DNA of 64,000 nt from contig JADJCV010000004.1 of the NCBI GenBank assembly GCA_016703025.1, forward strand, positions 930,001-994,000. The letters run 5' to 3'. This document shows positions 1 through 7,510 of this stretch, one piece after another (position 1 is the first letter of the stretch; the number at the start of each line of letters is the position of its first letter). The notes below the pieces were generated by a model. That model did not search any database and was not told where the DNA came from. It saw only the letters and a list, made by a program, of their open reading frames with translations. The translations under genes and the position numbers were made by a program. The DNA is from Candidatus Avedoeria danica. GTDB lineage: Bacteria; Chloroflexota; Anaerolineae; Epilineales; Epilineaceae.

Positions 1-289
1 GCGGCACATCCCGCTGGCGCCGGGCGCATGCCGCCTCGACGCGGGCCCGGATCAATGCCTCGTCGATCCGCTCGCCGACCGTGTGGGACCACAGCCGAAC
101 GGCCAGCGGCGACCGGCTGTCGTACAGGCCGCTGGCGACGAACTGGCCGTCGGGCGTCACGACGTCCACCGTCGTGCCGGTCAGGATGTCCGTCCGGCGG
201 GCCAGGGACTCCGCCCACAGCCATGGGTGGCCGTCGGCGATGTGCGTTCGCACGTCGCGCACGAGCTGGATCGTTGTCGTGTCCGTCAT
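1..289 (-). CDS. RlmI-like 23S rRNA methyltransferase, N-terminal PUA part (cut by window edge)
   Basis: The minus strand reads from an ATG at 289 to the window edge without a stop, giving 96 residues. The visible part matches the N-terminal PUA domain of the RlmI/YccW family of SAM-dependent rRNA cytosine methyltransferases: an HPWLW element near residues 22-26, a DVVTPDGQFVASGLYD stretch, SPLAVRLWS, then ERIDEAL and an arginine/alanine-rich helix. Known role of the family: methylation of a 23S rRNA cytosine. The catalytic Rossmann domain would lie to the left of the window, so function beyond the family cannot be checked. It is divergent from purA, with 266 bp between the start codons in which I see no other gene. 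No convincing Shine-Dalgarno precedes the ATG. An archaeosine-type PUA protein is a less likely alternative. Confidence 0.72.
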   Translation of the reverse strand, partial: MTDTTTIQLVRDVRTHIADGHPWLWAESLARRTDILTGTTVDVVTPDGQFVASGLYDSRSPLAVRLWSHTVGERIDEALIRARVEAACARRQRDVP

Positions 290-555
290 GGAGGGTGATC
301 CGTCGAGGGGGGCGGGGTCCGACGATCGGTCGGGATCCGTCTTGGGTCGGGATTCTAGGCGCGCAGGCCCGTCGGATGCTAACCTCACGGCTTGCGCGCA
401 TGACACGTCCTCGAGCGCACCCCGCCACGGCGGGGCGCGGATCGCCGCCGGGCGCGCCGGCGGCAGAAGGCGAAGCTCGACCCAACAGGCCTCGGTGCGG
501 CGCGCACGGCCCTTGCGCCGCGTCGCCGTCGGGCCTGCGCCAGAGGAGGCGAGCG

Positions 556-1956
556 ATGCCGGACACCAGGTTGACGTCGATGGCGGTGGACCGCGAACCG
601 ATGGTCCCACCCGACGGGCGGACTGCGGGGTCGCTGCCCGCATGGGCGGTCGAGTCCCCGACGACGGCCGTCATCGGCCTGCAATGGGGCGACGAGGGCA
701 AGGGCAAGATCGTCGACTGGCTGGCCGCACGGCACGACGTCGTCGTTCGCTTCAACGGCGGCGCCAACGCGGGCCACAGCGTCGTCGTCGACGGGCAGCG
801 CCACGCGCTTCACCTCGTGCCGTGCGGCGTGCTCCATCCGGGCACGGACAACATCGTCGGCAACGGGGTCGTGGTGGACCTTGCCGGCCTGCGCGGCGAG
901 CTCGACGCGCTCGAAGCGTATGGTGTCGACACGATCGGCCGCGTCTGGTTGTCCGAGCGCGCCCACGTCGTCATGCCGTGGCACCCCGTCGAGGACCGGC
1001 TGTACGAGGCGGCGGCCGCCCGTGTCGCCGGCGCGGCGGCCGCGGTCGGGACGACGGGCCGCGGCATCGGACCGTGCTACGCCGACAAGGCGCTGCGCAC
1101 GACGGCCGTCCGCGTGGCCGACCTGTACGCTGCGGATCGCCCGGCCCGAATCGCTAGAATCACCGCCCTGAAGAACGCGACGCTCCGGGCGCTCGCCGAG
1201 GTCGCAGCAACGTCCTTCGAGCCGCTGGACGCGGCGGCGATCGACGCGGCCGCGGCCGCCGACGCCGCCGCGCTCGCACCCCGCGTCACGGACACCGCGC
1301 GCCGTCTGGGCGACGCGGTCGCAGCCGGGCGGCGCGTCCTGTACGAGGGCGCGAACGCCTGCCTGCTCGACGTCGACCACGGGACCTATCCGTATGCCAC
1401 CGCCAGCCAGACGACGGCGCTCGGGATCGGCTCCGGCGCCGGGATCGCGGGCGGCGCGCGCGAGGTCATCGGCATTGCCAAGGCCTACCAGACACGCGTG
1501 GGCGCCGGGCCGATGCCGACCGAGCAGGCGAACGCGATCGGCGAGCGCCTGCGGGAACGGGGCCGCGAGTACGGCACGACCACGGGCCGCCCGCGGCGAT
1601 GCGGCTGGCTCGACCTCGTCCTCCTGCGCCACACCGTCCGCCTCACCGGCGCCACGCGCGTCGCGCTCATGCTCCTCGACGTGCTGGCCGGTCTGCCGTC
1701 CCTCAAGGTGGCCGTGGCCTACAGCCTCGACGGCCGGACGATCGACAGCCCGCCGGCGCTGGCCGAGGACTTGGCGCGCTGCGAGCCGAGCTACGTCGAC
1801 CTGGAGCCATTCGACGGTCCGATGGAACGCTGCACCTCGGTCGACGCGCTGCCGGCGGCGGCGCATGCCTACGTGCGGTTCGTCGAGGCGGCCGTCGGCG
1901 TGCCCGTGTCGATCGTGAGCGTCGGGCCGGACCGGGCGCAGACGCTGTTGCGGTGA
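556..1956 (+). CDS. purA: Adenylosuccinate synthetase
   Basis: Catalyses GTP-dependent condensation of IMP with aspartate, the first committed step from IMP to AMP, in the cytoplasm. The start is set by a perfect AGGAGG at 543-548, 7 nt before ATG 556. This gives 466 residues, about 35 more than usual because of a poorly conserved N-terminal tail. Family motifs appear in order: the P-loop GDEGKGK, NGGANAGHSVV, GTTGRGIGPCYADKALR, DVDHGTYPYATAS, KAYQTRVGAGPMPTE, and YGTTTGRPRRCGW. The reading frame is open well upstream of 556, but only the part from 556 aligns with the family. No frameshift is visible. It stands alone, 124 bp upstream of pgsA on the same strand; a TACACT hexamer at 2017-2022 may start a separate transcript for pgsA. 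Confidence 0.97.
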   Translation: MPDTRLTSMAVDREPMVPPDGRTAGSLPAWAVESPTTAVIGLQWGDEGKGKIVDWLAARHDVVVRFNGGANAGHSVVVDGQRHALHLVPCGVLHPGTDNIVGNGVVVDLAGLRGELDALEAYGVDTIGRVWLSERAHVVMPWHPVEDRLYEAAAARVAGAAAAVGTTGRGIGPCYADKALRTTAVRVADLYAADRPARIARITALKNATLRALAEVAATSFEPLDAAAIDAAAAADAAALAPRVTDTARRLGDAVAAGRRVLYEGANACLLDVDHGTYPYATASQTTALGIGSGAGIAGGAREVIGIAKAYQTRVGAGPMPTEQANAIGERLRERGREYGTTTGRPRRCGWLDLVLLRHTVRLTGATRVALMLLDVLAGLPSLKVAVAYSLDGRTIDSPPALAEDLARCEPSYVDLEPFDGPMERCTSVDALPAAAHAYVRFVEAAVGVPVSIVSVGPDRAQTLLR

Positions 1957-2080
1957 TGGACGGCGGCTGCGCGATGTCCGTGCGCCCGGTTGCGCGGGGC
2001 CGTGCCACGGCCATGCTACACTCGCAGCCGTGCGGATCGCCGCCGCCCGGACGAATGGGTTGTCGAATGGGATGTCTTGC

Positions 2081-2666
2081 ATGAATATCGCCAACCGCAT
2101 CACGATGGCCCGGCTCGTCGTCGGGTTGGTGGCGCTGCTTGCCCTGTCCTTGGTCGAGGCGGGTGCGTGGCCCGGGGACGGCCACGGGCGTCTGGGTGAG
2201 CTTCGTCCTGTTCCTGCTGGCCACGATCACGGACGCCGTGGACGGCTACCTGGCGCGCAGCCGCGGGATCGTCACCGTCTTCGGCCGGATCGCCGACCCG
2301 TTCGTCGACAAGGTCGTCGTGGCCGGCGCGCTCGTCCTGTTGACCGTCTTCACGGCCACGCGGGTGCTCTTGGCGCCGTGGATGGTCGTCGTGATCGTCT
2401 CCCGCGAGTTCCTTGTGACCGGCATTCGGGGCTGGATGGAGAGCGAGGGCATCAACTTCCAGGCGGAGAAGCCCGGCAAGTACAAGATGGTCCTGCAGGT
2501 CATCGCGATCTCCGGCCTGCTCATCGTCCTGGCGACGGGCACCGAGGCCGCGTGGTTCCTCTGGACGGTGCGCGTCGTCATCTGGGCGACGCTGCTGCTC
2601 ACCCTCTACTCCGGTTGGTTCTACGTCCGCAAGGCGATGAGCGCCACCACCGGCCTTTCGATCTGA
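2081..2666 (+). CDS. pgsA: CDP-diacylglycerol--glycerol-3-phosphate 3-phosphatidyltransferase (frameshifted)
   Basis: Integral membrane enzyme making phosphatidylglycerol phosphate from CDP-diacylglycerol. The N-terminus (MNIANRITMARLVVGLVALL) reads in one frame from ATG 2081; the rest, from about 2180, reads in the next frame to TGA at 2664-2666. The CDP-alcohol phosphotransferase signature is complete in the second part: DAVDGYLAR, then G 8 residues on, then DPFVD, fitting D..DG..AR...G...D...D. Three or four hydrophobic segments follow. The single shift lies near 2165-2185, in a stretch with CCC and GGGG runs, so a sequencing or assembly indel is plausible. A GTG at 2030, 7 nt after a TACACT hexamer, is an alternative upstream start. 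It overlaps pgpA, the next enzyme of the pathway, which supports one operon. Confidence 0.85.
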
Positions 2667-3133
2667 GCCCGTCGCCCGCCCGCATCCTCGGCACGCTCGG
2701 CGGGATCGGCCGCTTCCCGGTTGCGCCCGGCACCGTCGCCTCCGCCGCCGCGCTCGCCGTCGCGGCGGCGGTCCCGGCGCGCGCGTACGGGCCGACGATG
2801 CTCGCGCTCATCGCCGCGGCCCTCGCCGTCGCGCCGTGGGCGGCGCGGCGCATGGCCGAGCAGACCGGCGACGAGGATCCGCGCGCCTTCGTGCTGGACG
2901 AGGCGATCGGCGTCTGGCTGGCGGTGCTGCGGCCGGCGCGGCCGGCGCTCCTTACGTTCGCCCTCGCCTTCGTGCTCTTCCGGACGTTCGACATCTGGAA
3001 GCCGGGCCCGATCCGCCGGCTCGAGCGGATCGGGCGGGGCTGGGGCGTCGTGCTGGACGATGTGGCCGCCGGGGTGCTGGCGGGGGCGGTGATGTTGGCG
3101 ATGGCGGCCGTTGGTGGCTGGCTGCACGGGTAG
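2615..3133 (+). CDS. pgpA: Phosphatidylglycerophosphatase A
   Basis: Dephosphorylates phosphatidylglycerol phosphate, directly after the PgsA step, in the inner membrane. Recognisable PgpA features are the N-terminal LGTLGGIGRFPVAPGTVAS motif, the DPRAFVLDEAIGVWLA segment with the acidic DE pair, and FRTFDIWKPGPIRRLERIGRGWGVVLDDVAAG with the D and DD metal-binding acids. Hydrophobic segments alternate with these motifs as in the family. The start is uncertain. In frame I see a TTG at 2615 inside the pgsA 3' end and a CTG at 2663; conserved sequence begins about residue 23 of the longer form, so the true start is at or after 2615. The stop codon TAG (3131-3133) is the first part of the palindromic repeat that begins the accessory island. 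Confidence 0.88.
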   Translation: MVLRPQGDERHHRPFDLSPSPARILGTLGGIGRFPVAPGTVASAAALAVAAAVPARAYGPTMLALIAAALAVAPWAARRMAEQTGDEDPRAFVLDEAIGVWLAVLRPARPALLTFALAFVLFRTFDIWKPGPIRRLERIGRGWGVVLDDVAAGVLAGAVMLAMAAVGGWLHG

Positions 3134-3179
3134 GGGTTCCCTTAGCGTTGGATTCTTCTCCGTTGCTACGGGAACCCCT
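3132..3179. repeat. Palindromic repeat, copy 1 (left edge of island)
   Basis: Perfect 10-bp arms AGGGGTTCCC (3132-3141) and GGGAACCCCT (3170-3179) enclose a 28-nt loop. The sequence from 3133 recurs in inverted orientation at 7421-7462, including a 20-nt identical block (GGGGTTCCCTTAGCGTTGGA). The repeat starts on the pgpA stop codon. It may act as a terminator hairpin for pgpA, or be a dispersed or mobile palindromic element; the sequence alone does not decide. Confidence 0.8.
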
Positions 3180-3482
3180 GGTTCATGGCGGGGCGGGCGG
3201 GGCTGGTGGCATTTCCGTATCCGTTGCCGGAGCGCCGAGCCAAGGCGCTGCCTACGGGTGAACCAGGAAGCCTGGGCTGGCGCCCCTGAACCGGAGGGGC
3301 GCCAGGGGGCATAGAGTTCTGCAGACACACACGTAAGACGATCATCCTGCCCCTAAATACCAGACCTTCCAGTTCCACTCCTGGCCATCCCGCCTACGCT
3401 CGCAGCCAATCGACCGCACTAGTTCGTGGACTCGCCCTAAGCTGACAGGGGAGCGTACTATCCACCACAAGACACTACTCAC
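3134..3482. other. Gene-free stretch after pgpA, with hairpins
   Basis: No supported gene. Besides the palindromic repeat it contains a strong hairpin with 11-bp perfect arms at 3277-3287 and 3295-3305 (loop 7 nt) and a smaller AGCGCC/GGCGCT stem around 3233-3251. A GCCAAGGCGCTGCC stretch here resembles GCCAAGGCCCTGCC near 7117, another hint that the two island edges share sequence. Base composition falls from about 3330 onward. Confidence 0.6.
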
Positions 3483-3962
3483 TTACACGACACAACTCTC
3501 ACTGGACCCTTTCCATCCACTCGCCCATTGCGGACATTCCGTGCCTGGATGCCATTCGCCAAGTGGCGAAGCAGTTGAACGATGAAATACTCGACACTGA
3601 GGATCTTCCCACACCACTACGCCGAACACAAGCTCCCTCGTCGCCGCGGTGAGGTCGTCGCATGTTCCAACAAGTCGATAGCGCTCTGGCGCCGTCGCGA
3701 CAAACCACCCACTTATCCCGACGGTAATCATCAACAATAGTAGCTTTAACAGTTGCTTTCCAGACCGAACTTCTGACATCATTCCGAGAGCCATGCTCAA
3801 CAAGATATACACCATAAGCACGATCGTCGCCCTGCGAGAGTACTGGATTGCTTGCAGAGCCGCAGGGTCCACGCGGGCCGCAGCAATCCATGCAATGACG
3901 TTAAGAACGCCGCCCAGCGTCAGGGCGCACCATTGCCAAGCGGAGCGACTCAATTCACGCAC
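3483..3962 (-). CDS. Orphan small membrane protein with C-terminal soluble part
   Basis: I do not recognise the family. From GTG 3962, preceded by GGAGAGG, 159 residues are encoded. Three strongly hydrophobic segments are visible at about residues 11-30, 45-62 and 72-90, followed by a soluble C-terminal region with several cysteines (in TCDD, QCRVF, TECPQW and SCVV). The charge pattern suggests a three-helix inner-membrane protein with an external Cys-containing tail, which is inference. Codon use and base composition are clearly less GC-rich than in flanking core genes, in keeping with acquired DNA. It overlaps the end of an IS630-type transposase relic by 8 bp. Paralogues in other accessory islands would be the best functional lead. 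Confidence 0.55.
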   Translation of the reverse strand: MRELSRSAWQWCALTLGGVLNVIAWIAAARVDPAALQAIQYSRRATIVLMVYILLSMALGMMSEVRSGKQLLKLLLLMITVGISGWFVATAPERYRLVGTCDDLTAATRELVFGVVVWEDPQCRVFHRSTASPLGEWHPGTECPQWASGWKGSSESCVV

Positions 3963-4533
3963 CTAGTACCTCTCCGCCATGAATCGTGAGCGTAGAAGCG
4001 GTGAAGCCTGGCGCGGGAGTCGTGGACGGTGAAACGCCATTGGATGGTGGCATGGTCGCGGCTGCGACGCTCTCCTGCCAAGGGGTGATGCCGGCTGCAA
4101 GGGCGTCGATCGTCGGGTAGTGCTCGTCGACCAGATTCCGCATTCGTGCGGCGAAGTCGACCTTGGCGCGTGTCGAACTGGGAACCACATCGCGTCAGCC
4201 GACCGCGGACTCGACCGTGACCAGCAGGTAGTCGGTACCGCATTGAACGTACTCGTAGTCCTGGCATTCGGGCTGGTCGGGTTTGGCAGGCAGAGGCGCG
4301 TGGACCTCGCCGAGCAACTGCACCGGGCACTCGTCGAAGCACACCACCGGCTCGGCCGGGTCGCAAGGTTGCCGATGCAGCTCCAACAGGCTCTCCATGC
4401 GCGCCAGGAACTCCGGATCGCATTCGCCGCTGTACCACTGATTGGTCGGCCACGGCTTGACCTTCTGTTTTTGAGAACCCGATGCACTACCTACGCCTAA
4501 CCAGCAGGAGTGAAATCGTCGCAAATAGTGCAA
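3955..4533 (-). pseudogene. IS630-family transposase relic (truncated, in-frame stop)
   Basis: The reading frame contains diagnostic IS630 sequence: KPWPTNQW, EFLARMESLLELH, PAEPVVCFDECPVQLLGEVHAPLP, DYEYVQCGTDYLLV, then TRAKVDFAARMRNLVDEHYP. The first catalytic Asp would be in VVCFDE. The N-terminal helix-turn-helix half and the C-terminal third with the remaining D/E are absent. Between VESAVG and RDVV an in-frame TGA (4195-4197) stands where family members have the Trp of GWRHV, so a TGG to TGA change is the likely inactivating mutation. Sequence after about 4080 no longer matches the family. It marks an old insertion in the island. Terminal repeats of this element were not found. Confidence 0.8.
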
Positions 4534-4539
4534 TCACAC

Positions 4540-5178
4540 CTAAGATTGCCAAAGCTCCTTTGGGGGTCGAGTCCGTTCGGCGATGGTCATTGAGGGCGAT
4601 TCGATCTCTTCACGGCTATAGTAGCCCGACTCCGATAGCCAGACAGCAGGATGGCCTGTGAGATACCCTGCCAGTGCCTCAGTATCAGCTGTCACGCGTA
4701 TCAGGCCATCAACGCTAATCGTTCCCGTGATTTCATTACTTTCGATGTCAGAACGCAACACATCAGGGTCGATGGTGGTCAACTCCATCCTCTGATCGTC
4801 ATCGATCAGGCGCACACGAAAGATCCGCCACGCGTCCCGATAGGGGAAGTAGGCCACGACGCCATCACCAATTTCGACACCTCGAAACTGGCCCATCGTT
4901 GTACTACTGACGACATCGGTTACAGTGGCAACATTCCCATCAGCGCTGATTTCGATCGGTGATGTAACTGTATGGGTCACTTCCTCTGGAATCCAGGTAC
5001 CAACAAATGCACTGGGATCTACTTCTCCCGACGGATCGCCGGGAGGGACGCTGAAGGTGACCCCGCAACCAGCAGCACTGACAAGCAATAGACCCAAGAT
5101 CACTGCAACAACGGCGCTCCCATGGGATGTGCGTCCACTAGCCAATGGTCTCGGCTCTGAGTCTATTGGTTCCTTCAC
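4540..5178 (-). CDS. Orphan lipoprotein
   Basis: The 212-residue product begins with a basic N-terminus, a hydrophobic segment (SAVVAVILGLLLVSA) and a lipobox ending in Cys at about residue 38 (VSAAGC), the hallmark of a type II signal peptide. The mature part (about 170 residues) is rich in beta-prone stretches with Asp and Thr. Its FVGTW segment followed by an alternating strand pattern resembles lipocalin/META-type small barrels, but I do not recognise a family. Base composition is clearly lower in GC than in core genes. The gene lies 47 bp from the left end of the IS3 element, whose outward transcription could affect it. It is likely membrane-anchored and extracytoplasmic. Confidence 0.65.
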   Translation of the reverse strand: MKEPIDSEPRPLASGRTSHGSAVVAVILGLLLVSAAGCGVTFSVPPGDPSGEVDPSAFVGTWIPEEVTHTVTSPIEISADGNVATVTDVVSSTTMGQFRGVEIGDGVVAYFPYRDAWRIFRVRLIDDDQRMELTTIDPDVLRSDIESNEITGTISVDGLIRVTADTEALAGYLTGHPAVWLSESGYYSREEIESPSMTIAERTRPPKELWQS

Positions 5179-5267
5179 ATTAGGGCTCCCTCTTGAAGCG
5201 TCCTAGGGGGACGGGGTGGCGGTTGTGGAGTTCCCCCGCTTTCGCGGACTGCGGATAATTGGGGATC

Positions 5268-6119
5268 TCACGCTGCCACCGCAGCGTCGGCCCGCCGTTC
5301 GAAGTTGACCGGCGACAACTGGCCAAGCGCCGAGTGGCGTCGATGCGGATTGTACCAAGCCTCGATGTAGTCGAAGAGAGCGATGCGGGCGTCAGCGTGG
5401 CTTCGAAAGGTCGAACGGTCGATCAGTTCGCACTCGAGCGACGCGAAGAAGCTCTCGGCCATGGCGTTGTCGTAGCAGTCGCCGACGCTGCCCATCGACA
5501 CGCGGATGCCGAAGGCATCGCATCGGCTGCCAAAGGCCAGAGAGGTGTACTGGGAGCCGTGGTCGGAGTGATGGATCACACCGCTTGCCTCGCGCTGCGT
5601 GGCGGCCATCGTCAGCGCGTCCATCACCAGCTCCTGGCGCATGTGCGTTGCCATGGACCAGCCGACGACTTTGCGGCTCCAAGCGTCGATGACCACCGCC
5701 AGATAGAGGAAGCCCGCCCAGGTGGGCACGTACGTGATGTCGGCTACCCAAAGGCGGTTCGGCCCATCCGCGCCGAAGTCGCGCCGGACCAGGTCGGCAG
5801 CGGCCGGTTCAGTGCCGTGACGCGTCGTCACGGTGCCCTTGCGCCGGCTGACACCTTGCAGACCAGCGCCGCGCATCAACCGAGCCACGCGCTTGCGACC
5901 GATGCGCCACTGCTGGTCCATGAGGTCCTCGTGGATCCTCGGCGCACCGTACGTGCCTCGCGAGGCGGAGTGCAGCACCTTGATCTCCTCAGTCAGCACC
6001 GTGTCCTCCTGTGCCCGCTTGGAGGGGATCCGACCTCGCGCGGCATAGTAGCCGCTGGACGAGACTCCTGCCGCTTGGCAGAGAACGGCCGTCGGGTAGT
6101 CGTCCTGGTTCGCCGTCAC
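5268..6119 (-). CDS. IS3-family transposase OrfB (DDE integrase core)
   Basis: The 283-residue product has the HTH_21 region (GTYGAPRIHEDLMDQQWRIGRKRVARLMR) followed by an rve-type integrase core. The catalytic triad is readable: D in WVADITYV, D in HHSDHGSQY, and E in NAMAESFFASLE. It ends with the usual YNPHRRHSALGQLSPVNFE motif. The reading frame begins at GTG 6119, overlapping the orfA stop as GTGA. The frame is also open upstream of that codon, so an OrfAB fusion by -1 frameshifting at GGGAAAAG (6181-6188 reversed) is possible, as is known for this family. No inactivating change is visible, so the element may be active. Confidence 0.93.
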   Translation of the reverse strand: MTANQDDYPTAVLCQAAGVSSSGYYAARGRIPSKRAQEDTVLTEEIKVLHSASRGTYGAPRIHEDLMDQQWRIGRKRVARLMRGAGLQGVSRRKGTVTTRHGTEPAAADLVRRDFGADGPNRLWVADITYVPTWAGFLYLAVVIDAWSRKVVGWSMATHMRQELVMDALTMAATQREASGVIHHSDHGSQYTSLAFGSRCDAFGIRVSMGSVGDCYDNAMAESFFASLECELIDRSTFRSHADARIALFDYIEAWYNPHRRHSALGQLSPVNFERRADAAVAA

Positions 6120-6445
6120 GAAGGCGTACGCCGCTTGGGTGTCCCTTCGTCCGTGCGTCCGGCAAACCAGGTGACGGTCACTTTTCCCAGGATTTCGAGC
6201 TCCTGCTGCAGCCGGCGATTGTCCCGACGAAGCTGGCGCAGCTCCTCGCGCTCCGCTGTGGTCAGCCCGTCCCCGTGCCGGCCCTCATCCCGATCGGCCT
6301 GCGCTACCCAGTTCCGGATCGTCTGTGCTGTCGGCTCGAAGTCTCGACCAAGAGACTCAGCTGATCGCCCCGCTCGGGCCATCTCGATCAGCCGCTGCCG
6401 GTACTCCGCTGGGTACGTCTTGCGCCCTCTTGCCATCGTGGCCAC
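6116..6445 (-). CDS. IS3-family transposase OrfA (helix-turn-helix subunit)
   Basis: A 109-residue DNA-binding subunit. RKTYPAEYRQRLIEMARAGRSAESLGRDFEPTAQTIRNWV is the typical IS3 OrfA helix-turn-helix, and a leucine-zipper-like coiled coil (REELRQLRRDNRRLQQELEILGKV) follows. It starts at ATG 6445, about 25 bp inside the right terminal repeat, and its stop overlaps the orfB GTG by 4 bp. Near the end of the coiled coil the mRNA reads GGGAAAAG, a candidate -1 slippage site; the -1 frame from there is open into orfB. OrfA normally recognises the terminal repeats and forms multimers with OrfAB. Confidence 0.92.
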   Translation of the reverse strand: MATMARGRKTYPAEYRQRLIEMARAGRSAESLGRDFEPTAQTIRNWVAQADRDEGRHGDGLTTAEREELRQLRRDNRRLQQELEILGKVTVTWFAGRTDEGTPKRRTPS

Positions 6446-6493
6446 CTCCTGGCTCCCAAACTGTGAGGTGTCCGCGAAGACGGGTCAACTCCA

Positions 6494-7038
6494 CGAGCGC
6501 CTCGGGGGCCATCCAGACTTCTGAGGCGTGCACCTCGATCGGACCAGCTGTCGAGACAATCGTCGCGTCAGGCCCAGTCGTGCCTTGTCGGCCGAGAACA
6601 ACATGGGTGGTGCCCTCCGGGCTGACGACATGGGCCTCGATTGTCATGCGCTTGCGTTGCCCGCCGCCTGCAGGTAACTGCCGTCGGGCGCGATCAGAGC
6701 AAGATGGGAGGGGCCGGAGCGGCACAGGCGCCGCAAGCTCACGACGCAGGACGTCGTCGGACGGATCGAGAATCGGCTGCTCGATGCCTTCACCCTCAAG
6801 GCGAACGCCGCCCTTCGTAGGCGCGCCAGGGGTTCCCGGAGAAGCGGAACAGTTGTGGCTGCCACGGGAATGTCGGCAAGGGCGCGGGCGCTGGCCGAGG
6901 CGTGGCCGGACGCTCAATCGCACGACGGAACGTTGGCTCGGGCGTTGCTTCGACCAGCTCCGGAATATCCTCGACCACATCGGCAGCGATGTCTTCCTTG
7001 GCAGAGAGTAGTTGGCGGATGCGTGCGACGATCTTCAT
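6494..7038 (-). pseudogene. Broken unknown gene (Imm1-like pattern), interrupted by IS3
   Basis: Starting at ATG 7038 the minus strand encodes MKIVARIRQLLSAKEDIAAD and a Pro-rich stretch, then runs into a stop. Plausible coding sequence continues in the other two frames: LEGEGIEQPILDPSDDVLRREL, then HLALIAPDGSYLQAAG, then MTIEAHVVSPEGTTHVVLGR and EVHASEVWMAPEALVEL. At that point the IS3 right end begins. At least two frameshifts plus the insertion make it non-functional as read. The LIAPDGSYLQ-to-VVLGR pattern recalls Imm1-type immunity proteins, but this is only a resemblance. Composition is lower in GC than in neighbouring core genes. The 3' end may have lain left of the IS, near 5200. Confidence 0.45.
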
Positions 7039-7510
7039 GTGCTTTCAGTCTATCAGGTGCACCAGCCACGTCTCAAGGGGTAATTTTAAGGATTCGGCCC
7101 CGTTGTCTTGGCCCAAGCCAAGGCCCTGCCGCAGGCGGGCCGCAGGCGCAGGGCCTATGCCGCCACCGGAGAGGGGAACGGGGAGAGGAGGTGGCGGCTT
7201 TGCGAGCGAGATTGACGAGCGAGCCCATCCAACTCGGATCCGCCAATGGCGGATGCCTGTGCGCCGTCGGGAGTGAGCCGACGCGAAGCGGCGGTGAACG
7301 TCGAGCGAAGCGAGCCCGACTACCCGCCGCGCCAGCGCCCAGACAGCGGCCATCAGGCCAGCTGTCGGGGGCGCAACCCGCCGAGTCGCCCATCGGGCGG
7401 CGAGGGAACGGGGCATGGTATTCCCGTAGTAATGGAGAAATTTCCAACGCTAAGGGAACCCCGGGTAGCGCTGTCGAGGGCAGACTGCGTGGGCCGCGTG
7501 CCGTGGTCGA
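7039..7510. other. Gene-free, hairpin-rich stretch at right edge of island
   Basis: No supported gene. It contains inverted repeats such as AGGCCCTGC/GCAGGGCCT arms around 7118-7161, GCCGCCACC/GGTGGCGGC arms around 7158-7195, and the second copy of the palindromic repeat at 7421-7462. Frames that are open across it lack any recognisable motif. Confidence 0.55.
7421..7462. repeat. Palindromic repeat, copy 2 (inverted; right edge of island)
   Basis: The reverse complement of 7421-7462 matches 3134-3175 with a 20-nt identical block and a few mismatches and indels in the loop region; it ends in CTACGGGAA as copy 1 does. It lies 48 nt past the stop of the minus-strand coiled-coil/HhH gene. Copies 1 and 2 therefore face each other across the island, each just downstream of a core gene. 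Confidence 0.78.

Larger units (their letters stand above)
5226..6493 (-). mobile_element. IS3-family insertion sequence, complete
   Basis: A 1268-bp element carrying orfA and orfB on the minus strand between imperfect terminal inverted repeats. The left end 5226-5248 and right end 6471-6493 (reverse complemented) match at 19 of 23 positions, both beginning TGGAGTT and ending TTCGCGGA. The IRs begin TG as in the IS3 family. No clear 3-4 bp target duplication flanks it, so the insertion may be old or rearranged. It interrupts the 3' end of the broken gene at 6494-7038. Confidence 0.88.

Noticed and set aside
385..2103. Long minus-strand open frame opposite purA
   Set aside because: No domain, composition typical of antisense frames in GC-rich DNA, and it lies across the whole of purA.
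4100..4240. TGA read as Trp (recoded genetic code)
   Set aside because: TGA is the stop of many intact genes in the window, so the in-frame TGA in the IS630 relic is a nonsense mutation.
5216..6500. Target-site duplication flanking the IS3 element
   Set aside because: Bases next to the repeats (GTT/TTG on the left, CGA/GAG on the right) do not match.
3132..7462. The island as a prophage or integrative element
   Set aside because: No integrase other than the IS transposases, no phage genes and no tRNA attachment site; 4.3 kb is too small.
7039..7470. CRISPR array near the island edge
   Set aside because: Hairpins are present but no regularly spaced direct repeats of 24-40 bp, and no cas gene anywhere in the window.
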